From Euglena gracilis (Eukaryota > Euglenida > Euglenophyceae > Euglenales), in contig CP154956.1 in NCBI GenBank assembly GCA_039621445.1, forward strand, positions 96,104,406 through 96,168,405: DNA of 64,000 nt, given 5' to 3'. The notes beneath the pieces are model-generated. The model saw nothing but the letters and a program-made list of their open reading frames with translations, was not told the DNA's origin and searched no databases. Shown here piece by piece: positions 44,159-56,096 of this stretch (within the stretch, counting starts at the first letter, position 1; each line of letters starts with the position of its first letter). Made by a program: the position numbers and the translations under genes.

Positions 44159-47100
44159 GGCCAGGCTGGGCAGGGGAGGAGGGTGTTGGCCATGTTGTTG
44201 TTGGAACCTTGGCCACCCCGGAGGGGGGACGTTGCCTGCCTGCAGGCACTCCAGGGCACTCTGAGACCAGCCCCAGGGTTGGTCGAATTGAGCTGCCCCC
44301 CCCCCCCCCACAACTGTGTGGCCTGCCAATGTGAACAAACAGCAGCTGAAAAACCTTGTACCCCGTCACTGTATCCCAACCCAACCTTATGGTTTTGTGA
44401 AAGATGAGATTCAGATCTCATGCCCCCTTCCTTGACCCATTGCCCCGTTGGACCCCCCAGGCTGTTGGAGTCAACCCCCCAATGTTGGCCCCTCAACAAG
44501 TGGAATGACTTTCTTTGTATCAATTTTAGGCATTTGGGCAGGTGATGGCAGTCCCATCTCTTCAAATAGACGTTGCTGGCGGGCTCAAGGAATGAAGAAA
44601 TTGGGCGGCAATGTTCCAAGTCCGAGCACTGATGTCCAAGATCAACATTGGTCGTTATCTCAAAAAAGTGGGGTTGGGCAGTTTTTGGCATATTTTGACA
44701 GTTCTATCCACACAGGTGTCCTTTAGACATAACCCCCCTATGTGTAATGAACCCCCTCCAATGAACAGGGGCCTCCCGATCGTCGAGGTTGGTTGTCATC
44801 TTGTCTGCTTGTGCAGCAAGATAAATGTCCATCCAACCCATGCCAGACAATTGCTTAAGCACTGACCAACCCCCCCCCCCCCCCCCGGGGGGGTGGGTGA
44901 CTGGTTTTTTCAAAGTGACTGACTGGTTTTTGGCCCGGACCCCCCCCCCCCCCCCCCCGGGGGGGGTCGGCCAGGAGTGGGCAAAAGTGGCTTGAGTGAC
45001 CCCGGCGCCGAAGGCGCCGGAATTTTTTTTTGGGCCTAAAATGGCCTAAAGTGACTGGAAAGTGGCCGTTTTTCTGAGTGGCCGACCCCCCCCCCCCCCC
45101 GGGGGGGTAGTGACTGGCTGGTTTTTTGAAAATGAGTGACTGACTGGTTTTTAAAAAAGTGGAGTGACCCCCCTCCCCCCCCCCCCCCCGGGGGTCGGTA
45201 AGCAATTGTATGACCCATGCCCAATGAACGTCCCTCGTCTCGACTGTCTTCATTGTTATTTTAGCGTTCATTGGGCTTGGGGGGAGGTATATGCGGCGGT
45301 ATGGATGGTTTGTTGTGCTTTCCGACACAAAAACGTGTCTGGCTCGTGGTGTTTGGGCCCCAAAAAATTTAGGGGCCCCAAAAAACTTAGATCTCAACGT
45401 TGTTGAGAATGGCAAAGACTGTTTAGGCCAGATTTTGAGCTGTGTTACGGAGTCGAATTTGCATGGTCCATTGTTCCCCATTCCGCTTGTTCTCAAATTG
45501 GGCATAGCGATGGTGTGCACACACGCATGGCCCCGCCCTACACAGCAGACTTCCCAGCCAGATCTACCCAACTGGGCAAAAATGAGGCTTGTAAGAGTCG
45601 AATACCGTCATTTCTGACCCCTTCTCACATGCCGGTCTAGATCCCGCCCAAAAGGGTAAATATGCCCACACCGGGGACTGCACTTGCCAACGCAGGGTGA
45701 AGGGGCATTGACTTGGACAAGGCAACATTTTGGGTTATTTTCGGCTTTTTTTTTTGCCATATTCTGCCCAAGATGATGCGTGTGTGCTGGGAAGGCCGAT
45801 CCCCCCAGCCCTCCGGAGGGGGTGGCTTTAGAAAATTTGACCCCATCCCCCCGGGGCGGTCCGGCCAGCCAACAACCCTTTTCCCGCTTGGAACCCTCCT
45901 CCCCCCAGTGGGATGGTAATGGATTTTTGGCTTTTGGGGGTGCAAAGGTGGCCAAATGGGCGAAAATGGGTCGGGAAAGGGCTGGCCAGGGATAATTTCG
46001 GGTCGAAAATTCGATTTTTGTTGCATGATTGGCAGTGTTTTTTGGGCATTTTTGCAGTTGCATTTTTTTGGACCCGGTTCGACCCCCAGTTGGGCCCTGT
46101 TCGAGCCGGGGGACCCTTGGGGGGTTGAAGGGCCGTCAGCCTGCAGCTTTTTTTCAGCCAGGCCAAATTTTCTCCAGCCTCTGACCTGGACCCCCGGCTG
46201 TGGGTAAATCATACTTATCCAAATCAATTGTGTGTGTTTTTGATTTTTTGATTTTTCATATTTTTTTTCGTCCCCTCGGGCCTGCCTCCATCCGCCCCAA
46301 CTCGGCCATCGTCTGCGGCGCAGACTTTGAGCAGCCCGACACGGCCGCCCAGGCGGTGGTGTCCGCCTCCAGGGCGCCGCTCCCCCCCCCCCCCCCCCGG
46401 GCCAACCGAGCAAAACAAAAAACAACCTCCGCATTGAAGGGCCCCCTGATGGCACGAAGCGGGGCGGTCCATAAGGGAAGGCATTTTTCGTTTTTTTTTT
46501 CCCGTCCCTTGAGGACCGCCCTTTGGTCCAAAGGATTGTTTCTTGACCGACCGCTCCGTAAGAAAAACCATATGAATTTCAGGATCCCAAAAAAAGCCAT
46601 GAAATTCGGCTGAATGAATGAATTGGTTTAAATTGAGATCAAACATGATTTTTTTCCCCAAGAAATCCCAAATCATCTCCAATTTCAGTTTAATGCCTGG
46701 TACAGTACTGTATTGCGAGTTTTGGAAGATTTCTCAGGGAAGTTGCTCACCATCCAAGGGCGTGACTGGGGCTTGAGCGGGGTCAAAAATTAAAAAGTCG
46801 AAACCCACTTTTTTGACGTTTGGGTGGATGGATGTTGGTCCAAGGAAGCCAAAAATAACTTTTTCCCCAAAGTGGACCCCTTTTTTGCCAAAATAGGGCC
46901 ATTTTCCCAACCATTCTTCCTATGGATCTTTCATTGAATGTGCAGCAGATGTTTTGCTATTTCCTTACGGATCGCCCTGGCCGGTGCCGGGCCCCCGGAT
47001 GTTTGGACCAAAAAATAAGACCTGGTTGTTGTTTGGGGAGGGGTTTGAACTCCCTGCGGGGAGGGCTTTGTGCTTTCCTCTCCACTCCTTCCAAGCGCTT

Positions 47101-50100
47101 TTGATGACCTTCTTGCTGCCAAAGAGCGACCGGTGATATAACATTGCTTCTATCATAGAGTGCCAAAACGGCTTAATGTGGGTTGAAAAATGGTCGGACC
47201 TCGCCCCAGATTTTCTGCCGTGTCATAATTATGGACTCTGGACTTGACGTGACCCCGTTTGCCCCGGTCCAGCCAATTTGGGGTGGGCACGTAGGGGGCG
47301 GGGGCCCCTCCCCCCGTGGTTCAGCTGCACCCTGTCCGCCACGATCGGCGCGTGGGGCCGGGTGGACGTCATCGTCAACAATGCCGGGGTCTTCGAGCCA
47401 ACCAGTGTGGCGTGCGGGTCGCCGCCACATCCCTTCCCTAACGTTGTGTGTGGTGTTCCTCATTTTTTGGTGGATTAGAAGAGGCAAATGGATGGCTAGA
47501 GGCATTGACGGGTGTCCTTGCACTCAAAAGCAGGACACAAAACACACATGCATACGTATATACGCTGTACACAACACACACATGCGCACACATGCACACA
47601 TACGCGCTGAATGGAATTTTGTTCATTTGATATGAAGCCCAAATGTTGTACCCCGATATAATATGTACCCTGAAAGTTGTAACTAAGCCCTCTTTGGATG
47701 ATCTGTCATGTTGGTGCAAGGAGAGAAAATCCCATAGCCCCTTATTGGCCGATAGAGTATTTAACAATGCACCAATGCGTCGAAATGTATGTTTTTTTTA
47801 GGAGTTCAGATGGAGGGGATGAGTGGAGCGCAAATTAAAGGTTTGAATGCAGAACCCCAATCTCAACGTTTCATAATATCCAACCCCCTCAGGGCTGAAA
47901 GGGGGGTAGATTCCACCTCTCCCCTGGCCAAGCAGCCGGAGACGAAACTTTTTAAAATTAAACAGTGGGCTGGTTTTCTGCCAAACCGCACCCCCAGCTT
48001 AGGTCCGGCCAGGTGCGTTCAGGGCCAGTTTTCTTTTGACTTTCTGGGGGGGGGGGTAGGCTGGGTTGTGCGTGGTCAGGTGCTGTGGGGGTCCTCCCCA
48101 CGGCACCTAACCACTGGGGGGCAAATCCCAGCCAAATGGCCAGGATTTGCCAGGACTTGCCAAGTTTTCGGTCAAAATCAGCGTTCCCTTTCCACTCTTT
48201 GCCCAGTGGGCTGGCCAGTTCAGGATCTCATGGGCAAGGCCCCGGGGGGGGGAGGGCCCAGGGGAACCACCAACAAACGACAGTCGAAAAGATGAATGGA
48301 TTGGCTGCTAGATAAGTCGGTTGGTCTGGCGGGGCTGTTGGACTGACTCAGGTTGAGCTGGTCAGTGGTTCAGGTAGGCTGGCCAGGAGGGGCTGCGTCT
48401 GGGTCAGGCTGGTTTTGTCACAGGTTGGACGGGTTCAGGTCGGATTTGAGTGTATTTTGTACAAATCTGGTCCAAGTGAAACAGGAATCCCAGGTCAGTT
48501 TTGGTGGCAGGAAAGGTTTTGTTGGTGCAGGGTTTTCCGTGGGTTGGTGTTTATCTCTAAGACTGTGGGTATGATTATGGATGGGTATGGTTGGCTGGGG
48601 TCAACCACACAACCCGCATCACGTGGCACATGAAGCCTAGTGGACCCATTCAGCATCCTGGTGGAGGTCCAACCCGACCCCCATTTTTCCAGGGCTCCAC
48701 TTTTAGCTCAAAATTTTCCTTGCATGAAGCCCTGCAGGGGGTTTCTAAAGCGGGAGGGGTCCCAGGAGGGGTCCACAGCCAGCACCTTCTTTTCCAGCCA
48801 GCAGCCCCCAGCCAGGCTGTGGACCCCCGGGGGGTCTGCTATAAAGGCCAGCCCAACAAAGCCGGGTTGGACCGAATTTTTTTTTTGGGAAAAAGGGCCA
48901 AATAGCATTTTGAAAAAAAAACAACTCCCCCCCGGACCCCCAGTTCCAGCCAGCACCTTTTTTTTCAGCCAGCCAGTGGGACCCACCAGGGGGGGGGTCT
49001 GACCTCCACCCAACCGCCACAAGGATTCTCTCAAGGACCTCACCAGGGGTTTTTTCAGTCTTGGACCCCCGCCGAAGGCACCGAAAATTTTTGAAAAAAG
49101 TTCTATTTTTGGCATTTTCGGGATTTTTTTGGCCATTTTCGGGGAAAAGTGGGTGGGTCCCCCGGGACCCCCCGGGGGCGGCCCCCAAGGGGGTGGGTGG
49201 GTGGGTGGGGGGGACCCCCCTCCCCCCCGGTCTTAAAAAAAACCCTTGGACCCCACGACCTGTCTTCTGTGCAGTCTCGACAAAACTTGGTCTGCGCGGC
49301 CCGGTCCTGACCGCCACCATGTCCGACTGGACGCGGCACTTGAACGTCAACACAGCGGCGGCGTTCTTCCTCGCCCAGCAGGCGCTGCCCTTCTTGGAGC
49401 CGGCGGCTGGCAGGCAGGGAAGTGGGCAGTAGGCGATTCTGACCTCGCTGGCTCGTTGAACCCCGGGCTGTTTGAGTCAATGTAACCCCCCCCCCCCCAA
49501 AGCTGGCCTCCCAGGTTTTTGGGACCAGCAGGAGGCTTTTCTGTTGAGTGTTCAGGGACGGCATGACCACAACGGTGCACTTTCCAAACCTTCTGAAAGT
49601 CGAACCATTTGACAGGGCTTTGGAGTGTGTATTTTTTGTGGCGAATATGAAAGACTGATATTGTAATTTCATCCTATTCCCGTCCCTTTTAAGGTGCTTT
49701 CTTAAGGTTCAATTTACCCCCTTCTCAGAGGACACAGCAACCCGGCCATTGGACAAGGGGGAGTGGATCAGCACAAAATATTTCCAGGTAGCTTCCAAAC
49801 CCAGTAAAAATGACACCAGGAGCCCTTTTTTGACCCATTTTTTTGTCTGATCCAAAAGGTTTTTGCTAATTTCCTTCCCATCCTTTGGCCCACCATCTTT
49901 TCATCCAGCTTTCCTGGCAGAGTCATTATCAACATCTGTGATATTCATGGTGAGCGGCCACTTGCACGCAGGGCTCCAGGCATATAACTGGTTTCTTGGT
50001 TGTTGTTCTTTCGCTCTTTTGTTTTCTTCAAAACTCAAAACGAAAGTACAGACACAACCTGCTCAGGAATATTCTCTACTGAAAGCACAGATGACAGGAA

Positions 50101-53080
50101 AAAGTATTGGATTGTCAGCAGGCTTCTTTTTGGAGGAGGGGAGGGGTCTAGGGCCGGACCCCCCCCCCCCCGGTAGGTCCCAGCTGTACGCCTGGGTTTG
50201 GGTTCCAGTGCGCACCGGAAATCTTTTGGAAACTGCCTTCAGATGGCCCAATTTTTGGGGGGTCTCCGGGGTGAGGGGAGACCCGGGGGTCTTTAAAAGA
50301 ACAGGACCGAGCATTTATTCGTGTTCTCACAATTCTTCTTCCACTGTCATGCCAAATTCAGCTCTTGTGCCTATGCTGAGGATGAAAATGAAAGAAAAAA
50401 CAAAGGTGGACGAATGCCCAAACCCTATCGAAAAGAGCCCGAAACAGTTTCAGAACCTGCCCGGGAGTCATCAAACATCCACCAAAACATTAAGCCTCCA
50501 CATTTTTTTCCCCTTCAAAAGTGGCTCTCTCACAGAGAATTGCCCATGGCCCAGAGCAGGTCGTATGCAACCAAAATTCCTCAAGTGTTGCCGTCTCCCC
50601 CCCTTCCACCAGTTCGAGACCCTCTCCCTCACAAGGCAGAAGAAAAGAACAAAAAACTTGGAGCTGCTGGATTAGGCTGCACAAGGGCCTGCTCTTTTGG
50701 CTACTGAAAATGCAGCGAAAAGCATCTGTGCAGGTTTTTCAGGAAATTTCAGGAAGTTTTGTGTGTTTCACGGGGCAAGTGTCGGGCTTGTGCTTTTTTT
50801 GTTGCTTTCTGGAATCATACAAGATAAATAAAAGTTCCTCCAAAAAATACAAAATTATCGCCAATAAACGTACAACCCAAAATGGATGGGGGGTATTTTC
50901 ATGGATCGCGTGGAATGTGGTATCCAAGCCAAGCCCTTTGTGGTAGCATTGGAAGTACTGAAACCACCTTGGTTTGTGAATGGGAAACGGTCACAAATGT
51001 TCACCCAGTTGCTGAGTTGGGGTTTTCGATAATGACCAATGCGTCGGCACAAACCAATGATCTTCAGCAGGCTGCATTTCCAGCCTCCTCCCTTCAGGTC
51101 AGTCCCTTCCTGGTCGTGAGCTTCCGGGCCTTCGGCGGCGGAAGTGCCTCGGCCCAGTGCCCAGGCCCTTTTGGCCACGTGCTCAGGGGGTCGGATCTGG
51201 GTGCCTGGGGGTGCCTGCCCAGGCACGGCGGGCCCCCGAGACCCCCCTCCTCCTCTCCCCCCCCAGGTTCGGTCAAATTCAGCCTGGTCGTCAGCTCCGT
51301 TTGCTTGCCTGTGCCCTGAAGCTGGGGCACAGCATCTACAGCGTGTCCAAGGCGGCGCTCATTGCCCTCACGAAGGCCCTGGCAAAGGACCTTGGGCCAC
51401 ACCACATCCGAGTGAGCCTGGGGCCTCTGGGAGAGTCCGTGCTAAATGTGAAAGGTCTCATCCCCGATACCGTTTTTTTAATTAATAATAATTATAGTAT
51501 TATTATTATAATTATTATTAATAATAATATATATATTTTAATATTATTATTGCAAATAATAATAATAGTAATTGCAAAGTTCCCTTTTCCAGAACCAGTC
51601 TCAAATGTGATCCTGGACTTTCTCGCTGCCAATGCCCCACAGCACCCAGCAGGCAACGGTGTCAGTCCAGGGGCTATTTCGTGGATCGAGGGCAAACACA
51701 CTGAAGCCCTGAAGAAGTCCACCCAGAGGTCTTCCAGCCTGGAATGGGATTGGGATGCAAAGGAAGGCCCTCAGAAAGGCAATGGGTCTGGGCTTCCGAA
51801 GCCCCAAGGGAAGCAAAAAATCATAACACCCTCTCTGCTTTGCCCCTCTTCCATGGAAGAACAAGGTTCCGACCCCTGTCTTGAGAACGTCCTCCTGGGA
51901 ACGCTTTTTCTCGTGCAGTTTTGTGCACGAGCATTTCTTGAACATCCCGAATTTCAGAATTGCAGAAGCTTGAATTGGTGAGATACCGTTGATTTTTCTA
52001 TTCGGACGCCTTCAGGTTGGAAGGTCCAAAGATATGAACACAAGTTCTCTTTTGGCGCAAAGCACCAGATTTCTTCCATTCGGATTTCTCACCCCCTTTG
52101 TCCAAGCACCACCACCCCAGTATTTTCCCATATTTTGGCCAAAGAAGCACCAACCCAACCTCCTTTAACCAACCCAATCACCACCAACCCAACCTTTCCT
52201 CCTTAGACAAGGGGGTGGGTGCCTGCAGACAGATGATTTTCCCGTGCATCCCTCCACATCTGATGAGAAACCACACTACCACGTTTTTGTGGGTGAGGCT
52301 TGGTCAACTTTGTCTCGTGTTTCAATTGAATATTTCCTTTTTTTCATCAAAAAATGTGTTTTTTTTTGAGTCGTCTTGTTTTGAAAATACGTGATTCTGC
52401 ATGCTTTGCATTTTATTGTGGAAACCATCGGAGACTTTGAGTGGAAATCAACATGGTGGAGTAATGGTTTAGATGACGGATTTTGGACGATTTTTCCGCT
52501 TGAGAATTTTTTTCAGAAGAAAAATGCCGTTTTCTCACGCCGTTCTTGACAGAAGGAGAGGGAAACGTGGGATCTTCCTTGGCCTTCCCCCTTGAGTGGT
52601 TGACCATTCACCTCCCTCGTCCCCCATCCTGGTGTGTGGGGCTGACCTCTGGGAAATGGTGCAGAAGTGATGCATTGGATTCCCAAACTCTGGTTGCAGG
52701 TGACAGCACCGGTTTTCCAGTGGATCTGCATTGTCTGTGACATGGGGGCAGGGCCACCCGCTGTACTGTGATATGTCAGGCAGCAATATGCCCCCTCCCC
52801 CCAAACACAGAGCCTGCACCGTTGCACATCGGGGACCTCCCCTCCTCCCGACCTCCCCTACCAGTCTTTCCCAACAGCCCCGGGGATGGGGGCTTCGCCG
52901 GCCTCTGCCGCCATCGTGGCCTCCACGGCGCTGGGGACCACCGGCAGCCCGGAGGCCATCGCGGACGCGGTGCTGTTCCTGGTGCGCAACGACTACGTCA
53001 CGGGGCAGATCGTCAGCGTTGACGGCGGCCGGGGGGGTGCCGTGGTGGGTTTGGGGTTGGGTGGCTGCGGGTTGAGTTGA
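44014..53080 (+). CDS. Pteridine reductase-type short-chain dehydrogenase, eight exons
   Basis: Gene-level entry. Eight exons join in frame to 254 codons plus stop, the normal size of FolM/PTR1-type SDRs. Landmarks: VAIVTGGAGKVGAVI (NADPH-binding TGxxxxxG); CGADFEQPD; GRVDVIVNNAGVFEP (NNAG); DWTRHLNVNTAAAFFLAQQA; VIINICDIHGERPLAGHSIY then SVSKAALIALTKAL (catalytic D, then Y 13 residues on, then K at +4, the spacing of PTR1 Asp181/Tyr194/Lys198); IRVNGVSPGAISWIEG (PGAIxW, typical of pteridine reductases); GSPEAIADAVLFLVRNDYVT and GQIVSVDGG. Pteridine reductases reduce pterins and folates with NADPH in the cytosol. The 5' exon with the start codon was not found: the open 5' end is phase 2 and CTG sits at -8, so at least one exon is upstream. 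Confidence 0.92.
44868..45200. repeat. GTGACTGACTGGTTTTT and CnGn palindrome modules
   Basis: Three modules of a C-run/G-run palindrome followed by AGTGACTGACTGGTTTTT (44868-44935, 45085-45155, 45170-45200) plus a GGCGCCGAAGGCGCC hairpin (45004-45018). A related module is at 42470-42530. Confidence 0.85.
46290..46366 (+). CDS. Reductase exon 2
   Basis: IRPNSAIVCGADFEQPDTAA then QAVVSA (split codon). Intron 46367-47339: CAGGG pairs with CCCTG; TGTCCGC is repeated at both ends of the intron. Confidence 0.9.
47340..47399 (+). CDS. Reductase exon 3 (NNAG)
   Basis: TIGAWGRVDVIVNNAGVFE plus a split Pro codon. Intron 47400-49299 has CAG/CTG only (3 bp); a second in-frame CTG site would shorten the next exon by five codons. 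Confidence 0.85.
47538..47612. repeat. CACACATGC-rich repeat
   Basis: ACACACATGCGCACACATGC-type sequence inside an intron. Confidence 0.7.
49300..49411 (+). CDS. Reductase exon 4
   Basis: PVLTATMSDWTRHLNVNTAA, AFFLAQQALPFLEPAAG. Intron 49412-49921: CAGGGAA pairs with TTTCCTG (one G-U), phase 0. Confidence 0.88.
49922..49965 (+). CDS. Reductase exon 5, 44 nt (catalytic Asp)
   Basis: VIINICDIHGERPL plus two bases of the next Ala codon. It carries the Asp of the D-Y-K catalytic set. Intron 49966-51323: CAGGGC/GCCCTG perfect 6 bp. Confidence 0.9.
51324..51414 (+). CDS. Reductase exon 6 (YSVSK active site)
   Basis: GHSIYSVSKAALIALTKALA then KDLGPHHIRV. Intron 51415-51654 is only 240 nt, holds an AT-rich tract, and uses CTGGG/CCCAG. 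Confidence 0.92.
51478..51572. repeat. AT-rich TAATAAT tract
   Basis: ATTATTATTA-type low-complexity sequence inside the 240-nt intron 51415-51654. Confidence 0.9.
51655..51720 (+). CDS. Reductase exon 7 (PGAISW)
   Basis: NGVSPGAISWIEGKHTEALK then KS; 22 codons, phase 0 both ends. Intron 51721-52912: CAGAGG/CCTCTG perfect 6 bp. Confidence 0.92.
52913..53080 (+). CDS. Reductase exon 8 with stop
   Basis: IVASTALGTTGSPEAIADAV, LFLVRNDYVTGQIVSVDGG, then a Gly-rich tail to TGA at 53078. The VDGG end is standard for SDRs; the extra tail of about 14 residues is unusual. Confidence 0.9.
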   Translation: MVASTALGTTGSPEAIADAVLFLVRNDYVTGQIVSVDGGRGGAVVGLGLGGCGLS

Positions 53081-54960
53081 ATGTGGACAGGGGGGAATAT
53101 TTTGCGCATACTTCGCGCATTTTCACATTTTTAGCCGAAAAAAACTCATACTTCACATATTTTGTGCAAAATCCTCCCTCCACAAAGGAAAAAGGGAAGA
53201 TTTACTCCTTCCCCCCCCCCCCCATTCACCTGAAATATATTTGTATTTTTATGACCAATTCGGTTTTTTGGGGGGGGGAGGAGTGGGTGGGTGGGTACCC
53301 CCTGGAGGTGGGTGGGTTTGGGCCGAGGAAAAATCCCCCTGGGCAAGGGTCACTCAGTGAATCTATTCTCAGTGAATCTATTCTGGATGGTTCGATGCAT
53401 TCCCCTGACCCCGGCCGAACGTTGAACCAGTGACAGCCCAGCAATGCGGATCACTGGCACACGCATCGTCCGCCTCCCTCTTCCCTCCACCCTCATTGCA
53501 CCCCTTGGCTCATTTGTCCCGCATTTGTATTACCACACCCACAAGAATTTGTTGTGAGGTTACTGCCTACTGTGCAGTGAAGCTGTGCGGTCACAGTTCA
53601 GCATCTTGTTTTGAGCAGCTAACATACTGCCTGGGAAACTCGGAACCTTTCTGGCCCAGCTAATTTGTCCCTTGGGAAACTTTCTCCTGTCTCTTTGCCT
53701 GCTGACCTGTCCTCAAGCGAATTATTTTGATTGAGTTTATTTTTTTTCGTTGAAAACATTTCTTTTTCCCAAGGTTCAAAAAATGTTTTCTGGTTTTGGA
53801 TGTGCACTTGTTTGCTGAAAGTTTCCAAAGGGAACCTGCTTATGACACGTGTTTGGCAATCTTATTCAAATTTAAAATGCTGTCATTGATGGCGGTCGAT
53901 CACATAAGAATTTGGCTTTGTGAGAACCCAGCCTCATTCAGTTTCTTTCCTCCACGCGGCCTTTTCAGTTGGTTGGCCCAAGGTCTATAATCAGGGGGGG
54001 GGGAACACAAATGCTTTTTTTGTGTTTTTTTTGCGTCTTTTGATTTTGGCAAAATTTGCAATTTTTTTGTGTCTTTTTTCGTTTTTTTTCTCCTGGCGAT
54101 TTTTGGATTTTTGCTGGAAAATTTTTTTTGACTATGAAAAAACCTTCGTTTTGGCCCCGATTTTGGCCCGAGACCAAAATTTTTGTCAATTTTTTTTGTC
54201 GTTTTTTTTTTTTGCATTTTTGGTCAACAAAATGCTTGCTTTTATGAGAAATGAAAATTTTTCCCCAGCGGAGCTGAAATTTTTCTAAGTCCTCTCCAGT
54301 GGAAAAGTGTACATCCCGGGGGAGGTCCTAAAGGAATATGCGTTTTTTTAATGTTTTTTTTGTGTTTATTTGCGGTTTTTTTTGCGGTTTTTTTTTTGTG
54401 TCGTGTTTTTTTGAGGATCCATGTTGCGTTCCCCCCCCTGCTATCGTCTTATTGTGCTAACAGTAGGAGACGGAGTGGACTAGCTGGCATTTTAACCTGT
54501 GAAATAAACCAGCCAATGCACACCTGGATGGCACAACTCAACTATTGCTGAATTTTCATGGGTGAGGTGCTTGCCTGGGGAGGCACTCCAGTTGGACCTG
54601 GGGGGTGGACCATGGTCCAAAGCGCCTTGGGAATTTATCCAAGGCAAGACTGATTTTTGTCCCGATTTTTGGTCTGCACCCCCTCCCCCCCCGTGGCTAG
54701 CCCCTCCTGGCCGTTGGGGGGGGGGTGGTTGGGACCTGCCTGGGCAGCTGTCTAATCATGGGAAGCTGTCTCCTTGGCATGTGTGTACAATTGCCTGTAT
54801 TTTTTCAATTTTTTCCCCACAATTTTTCTTTTATTTATTTTATTTTTATTCCCGGGGGTCCCAATGCCGAAGAAACACAAGGTTGGGTGCCTTGGTTTTG
54901 GCAACCAGCCTGGGGTGCATGGTGGGATGCCCCCCCCCTCTCACTGTCTCTCATGCTCTC
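53081..54960. other. Gene-free interval
   Basis: No supported gene. Contains T-rich stretches at 54015-54240 and 54340-54420, C/G runs, and a short direct repeat AGTGAATCTATTCT (53355-53385). Confidence 0.5.
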
Positions 54961-54974
54961 CCTCAGCCCCCGCC

Positions 54975-55290
54975 ATGTCGGGCGTCCCTGTTGAGCGCGC
55001 GCTGTTGGCAGCTGCGGAAGGGGGCAGTGTGGCGGCGGTGATGGCCAAGCCCCACCACAGCACACAAATGGATGACTGCACGTTGCCTCCCCCCCCCCCC
55101 CCCCCGAAGGACGAAGCAGTGTCTCTCCGAACCACTGGCTGGTCCGTACATCTCTTTCAGGTTTTGCAGGCCCCCTGGGGTCTGCAAAACTGCTGCAGCC
55201 AGCCCTCATTTTGGTTCAGCCCATTTGCGGCACCCCCCCCACCCCACCGAGGTGGTGCTGCTGGTCCAGCTTGCCAGCCCCTTCTTGGAG
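54975..55290 (+). CDS. Probable start of a second ankyrin-like gene
   Basis: ATG at 54975 opens MSGVPVERALLAAAEGGSVA then AVM, which looks like the first helices of an ankyrin domain. It is preceded at 54955-54966 by a pyrimidine stretch ending CTCCCTCAG, a plausible spliced-leader acceptor 8 bases before the ATG. Downstream islands read SLRTTGWSVHL (about 55125-55155) and HPTEVVLLVQLASPFLE (about 55240-55290), both ankyrin-like. I could not fix the exon borders, and no further exons were recognised. A local hairpin (CAG-TTTTGCAG with CTGCAAAA-CTG) lies at 55158-55192. Confidence 0.4.
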
Positions 55291-56096
55291 GTCAGTCAAA
55301 AGGTTTTCGCCATTTTTTAAAAAAAATTCGGAAAAAGATGGCCAATACGGTGGTTTTGAGGGCTTTTGGGAAGGTTTCTGGTGTTGTGATTACCTATTTT
55401 TCATGAAAACAGTGTTTGGTTGCTTTCCTTGGCAGCAATAAACTAGTCCCTGTTTGTGTTGTGAAGAAAATTTCTTTAGAAATTCACTTAAAATTTCTGC
55501 CAAAAATTCTGCTGTATACAAGAACAGATAGTCCTTTGACCTGGGAGTTCACACTGAACATGGCAATACTTCTGCAACCAGGCTTTTGCTTAAAGACCAT
55601 GGGGGGGATAACACAAGAAAAAAAGCCACCAGCTAGACCCCCTCCCCCGAAGGGGTCTGGGGGGCCCTCGATTGGAAAAAATCTCCTCTGGCGCTGAGCA
55701 CGGAGGTGGAAATGGGACTTTTAACGAGTTTTTTTTTTGCCTGATTTTGTTCAAAAAGCCCCAAAACGTGCCCAAATTGGCATTTCTGGCAAATTTTGGG
55801 GATCAAAAACTGCCAGTCACTAGGAAAAATTTTTCCACTACCTAGCCCTGCTGGTGCTCCCCCCCCCCGTGGGTTCTACTGGTATTTTTTTTTATTTCCA
55901 CTGGCCTTGGACTAGCAGCAATCGAGTCCTCCCCCCCCAAGGAACTGCGAACCCTCAAGCAGAAGCCTGCCTGCAGCACTTGCTGGTAAAAAGAACATCA
56001 GATTTTGGGGAACAGATATTGTTGAACTGCCGACAACGATTATTTGAACGACAACAATTAGTATTTGCATTATGGAATCAGCGTTATATGTATATT

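Noticed and set aside
51241-51300. Conventional acceptor CCCCCCCCAG at 51266 for the reductase, reading VKFSLVVSSVCLP
   Set aside because: Looks like an SDR beta-strand but runs into a stop before YSVSK. The 44-nt exon at 49922 (VIINICDIHGERPL) joins to 51324 in frame with 6-bp paired ends and the correct catalytic Asp.
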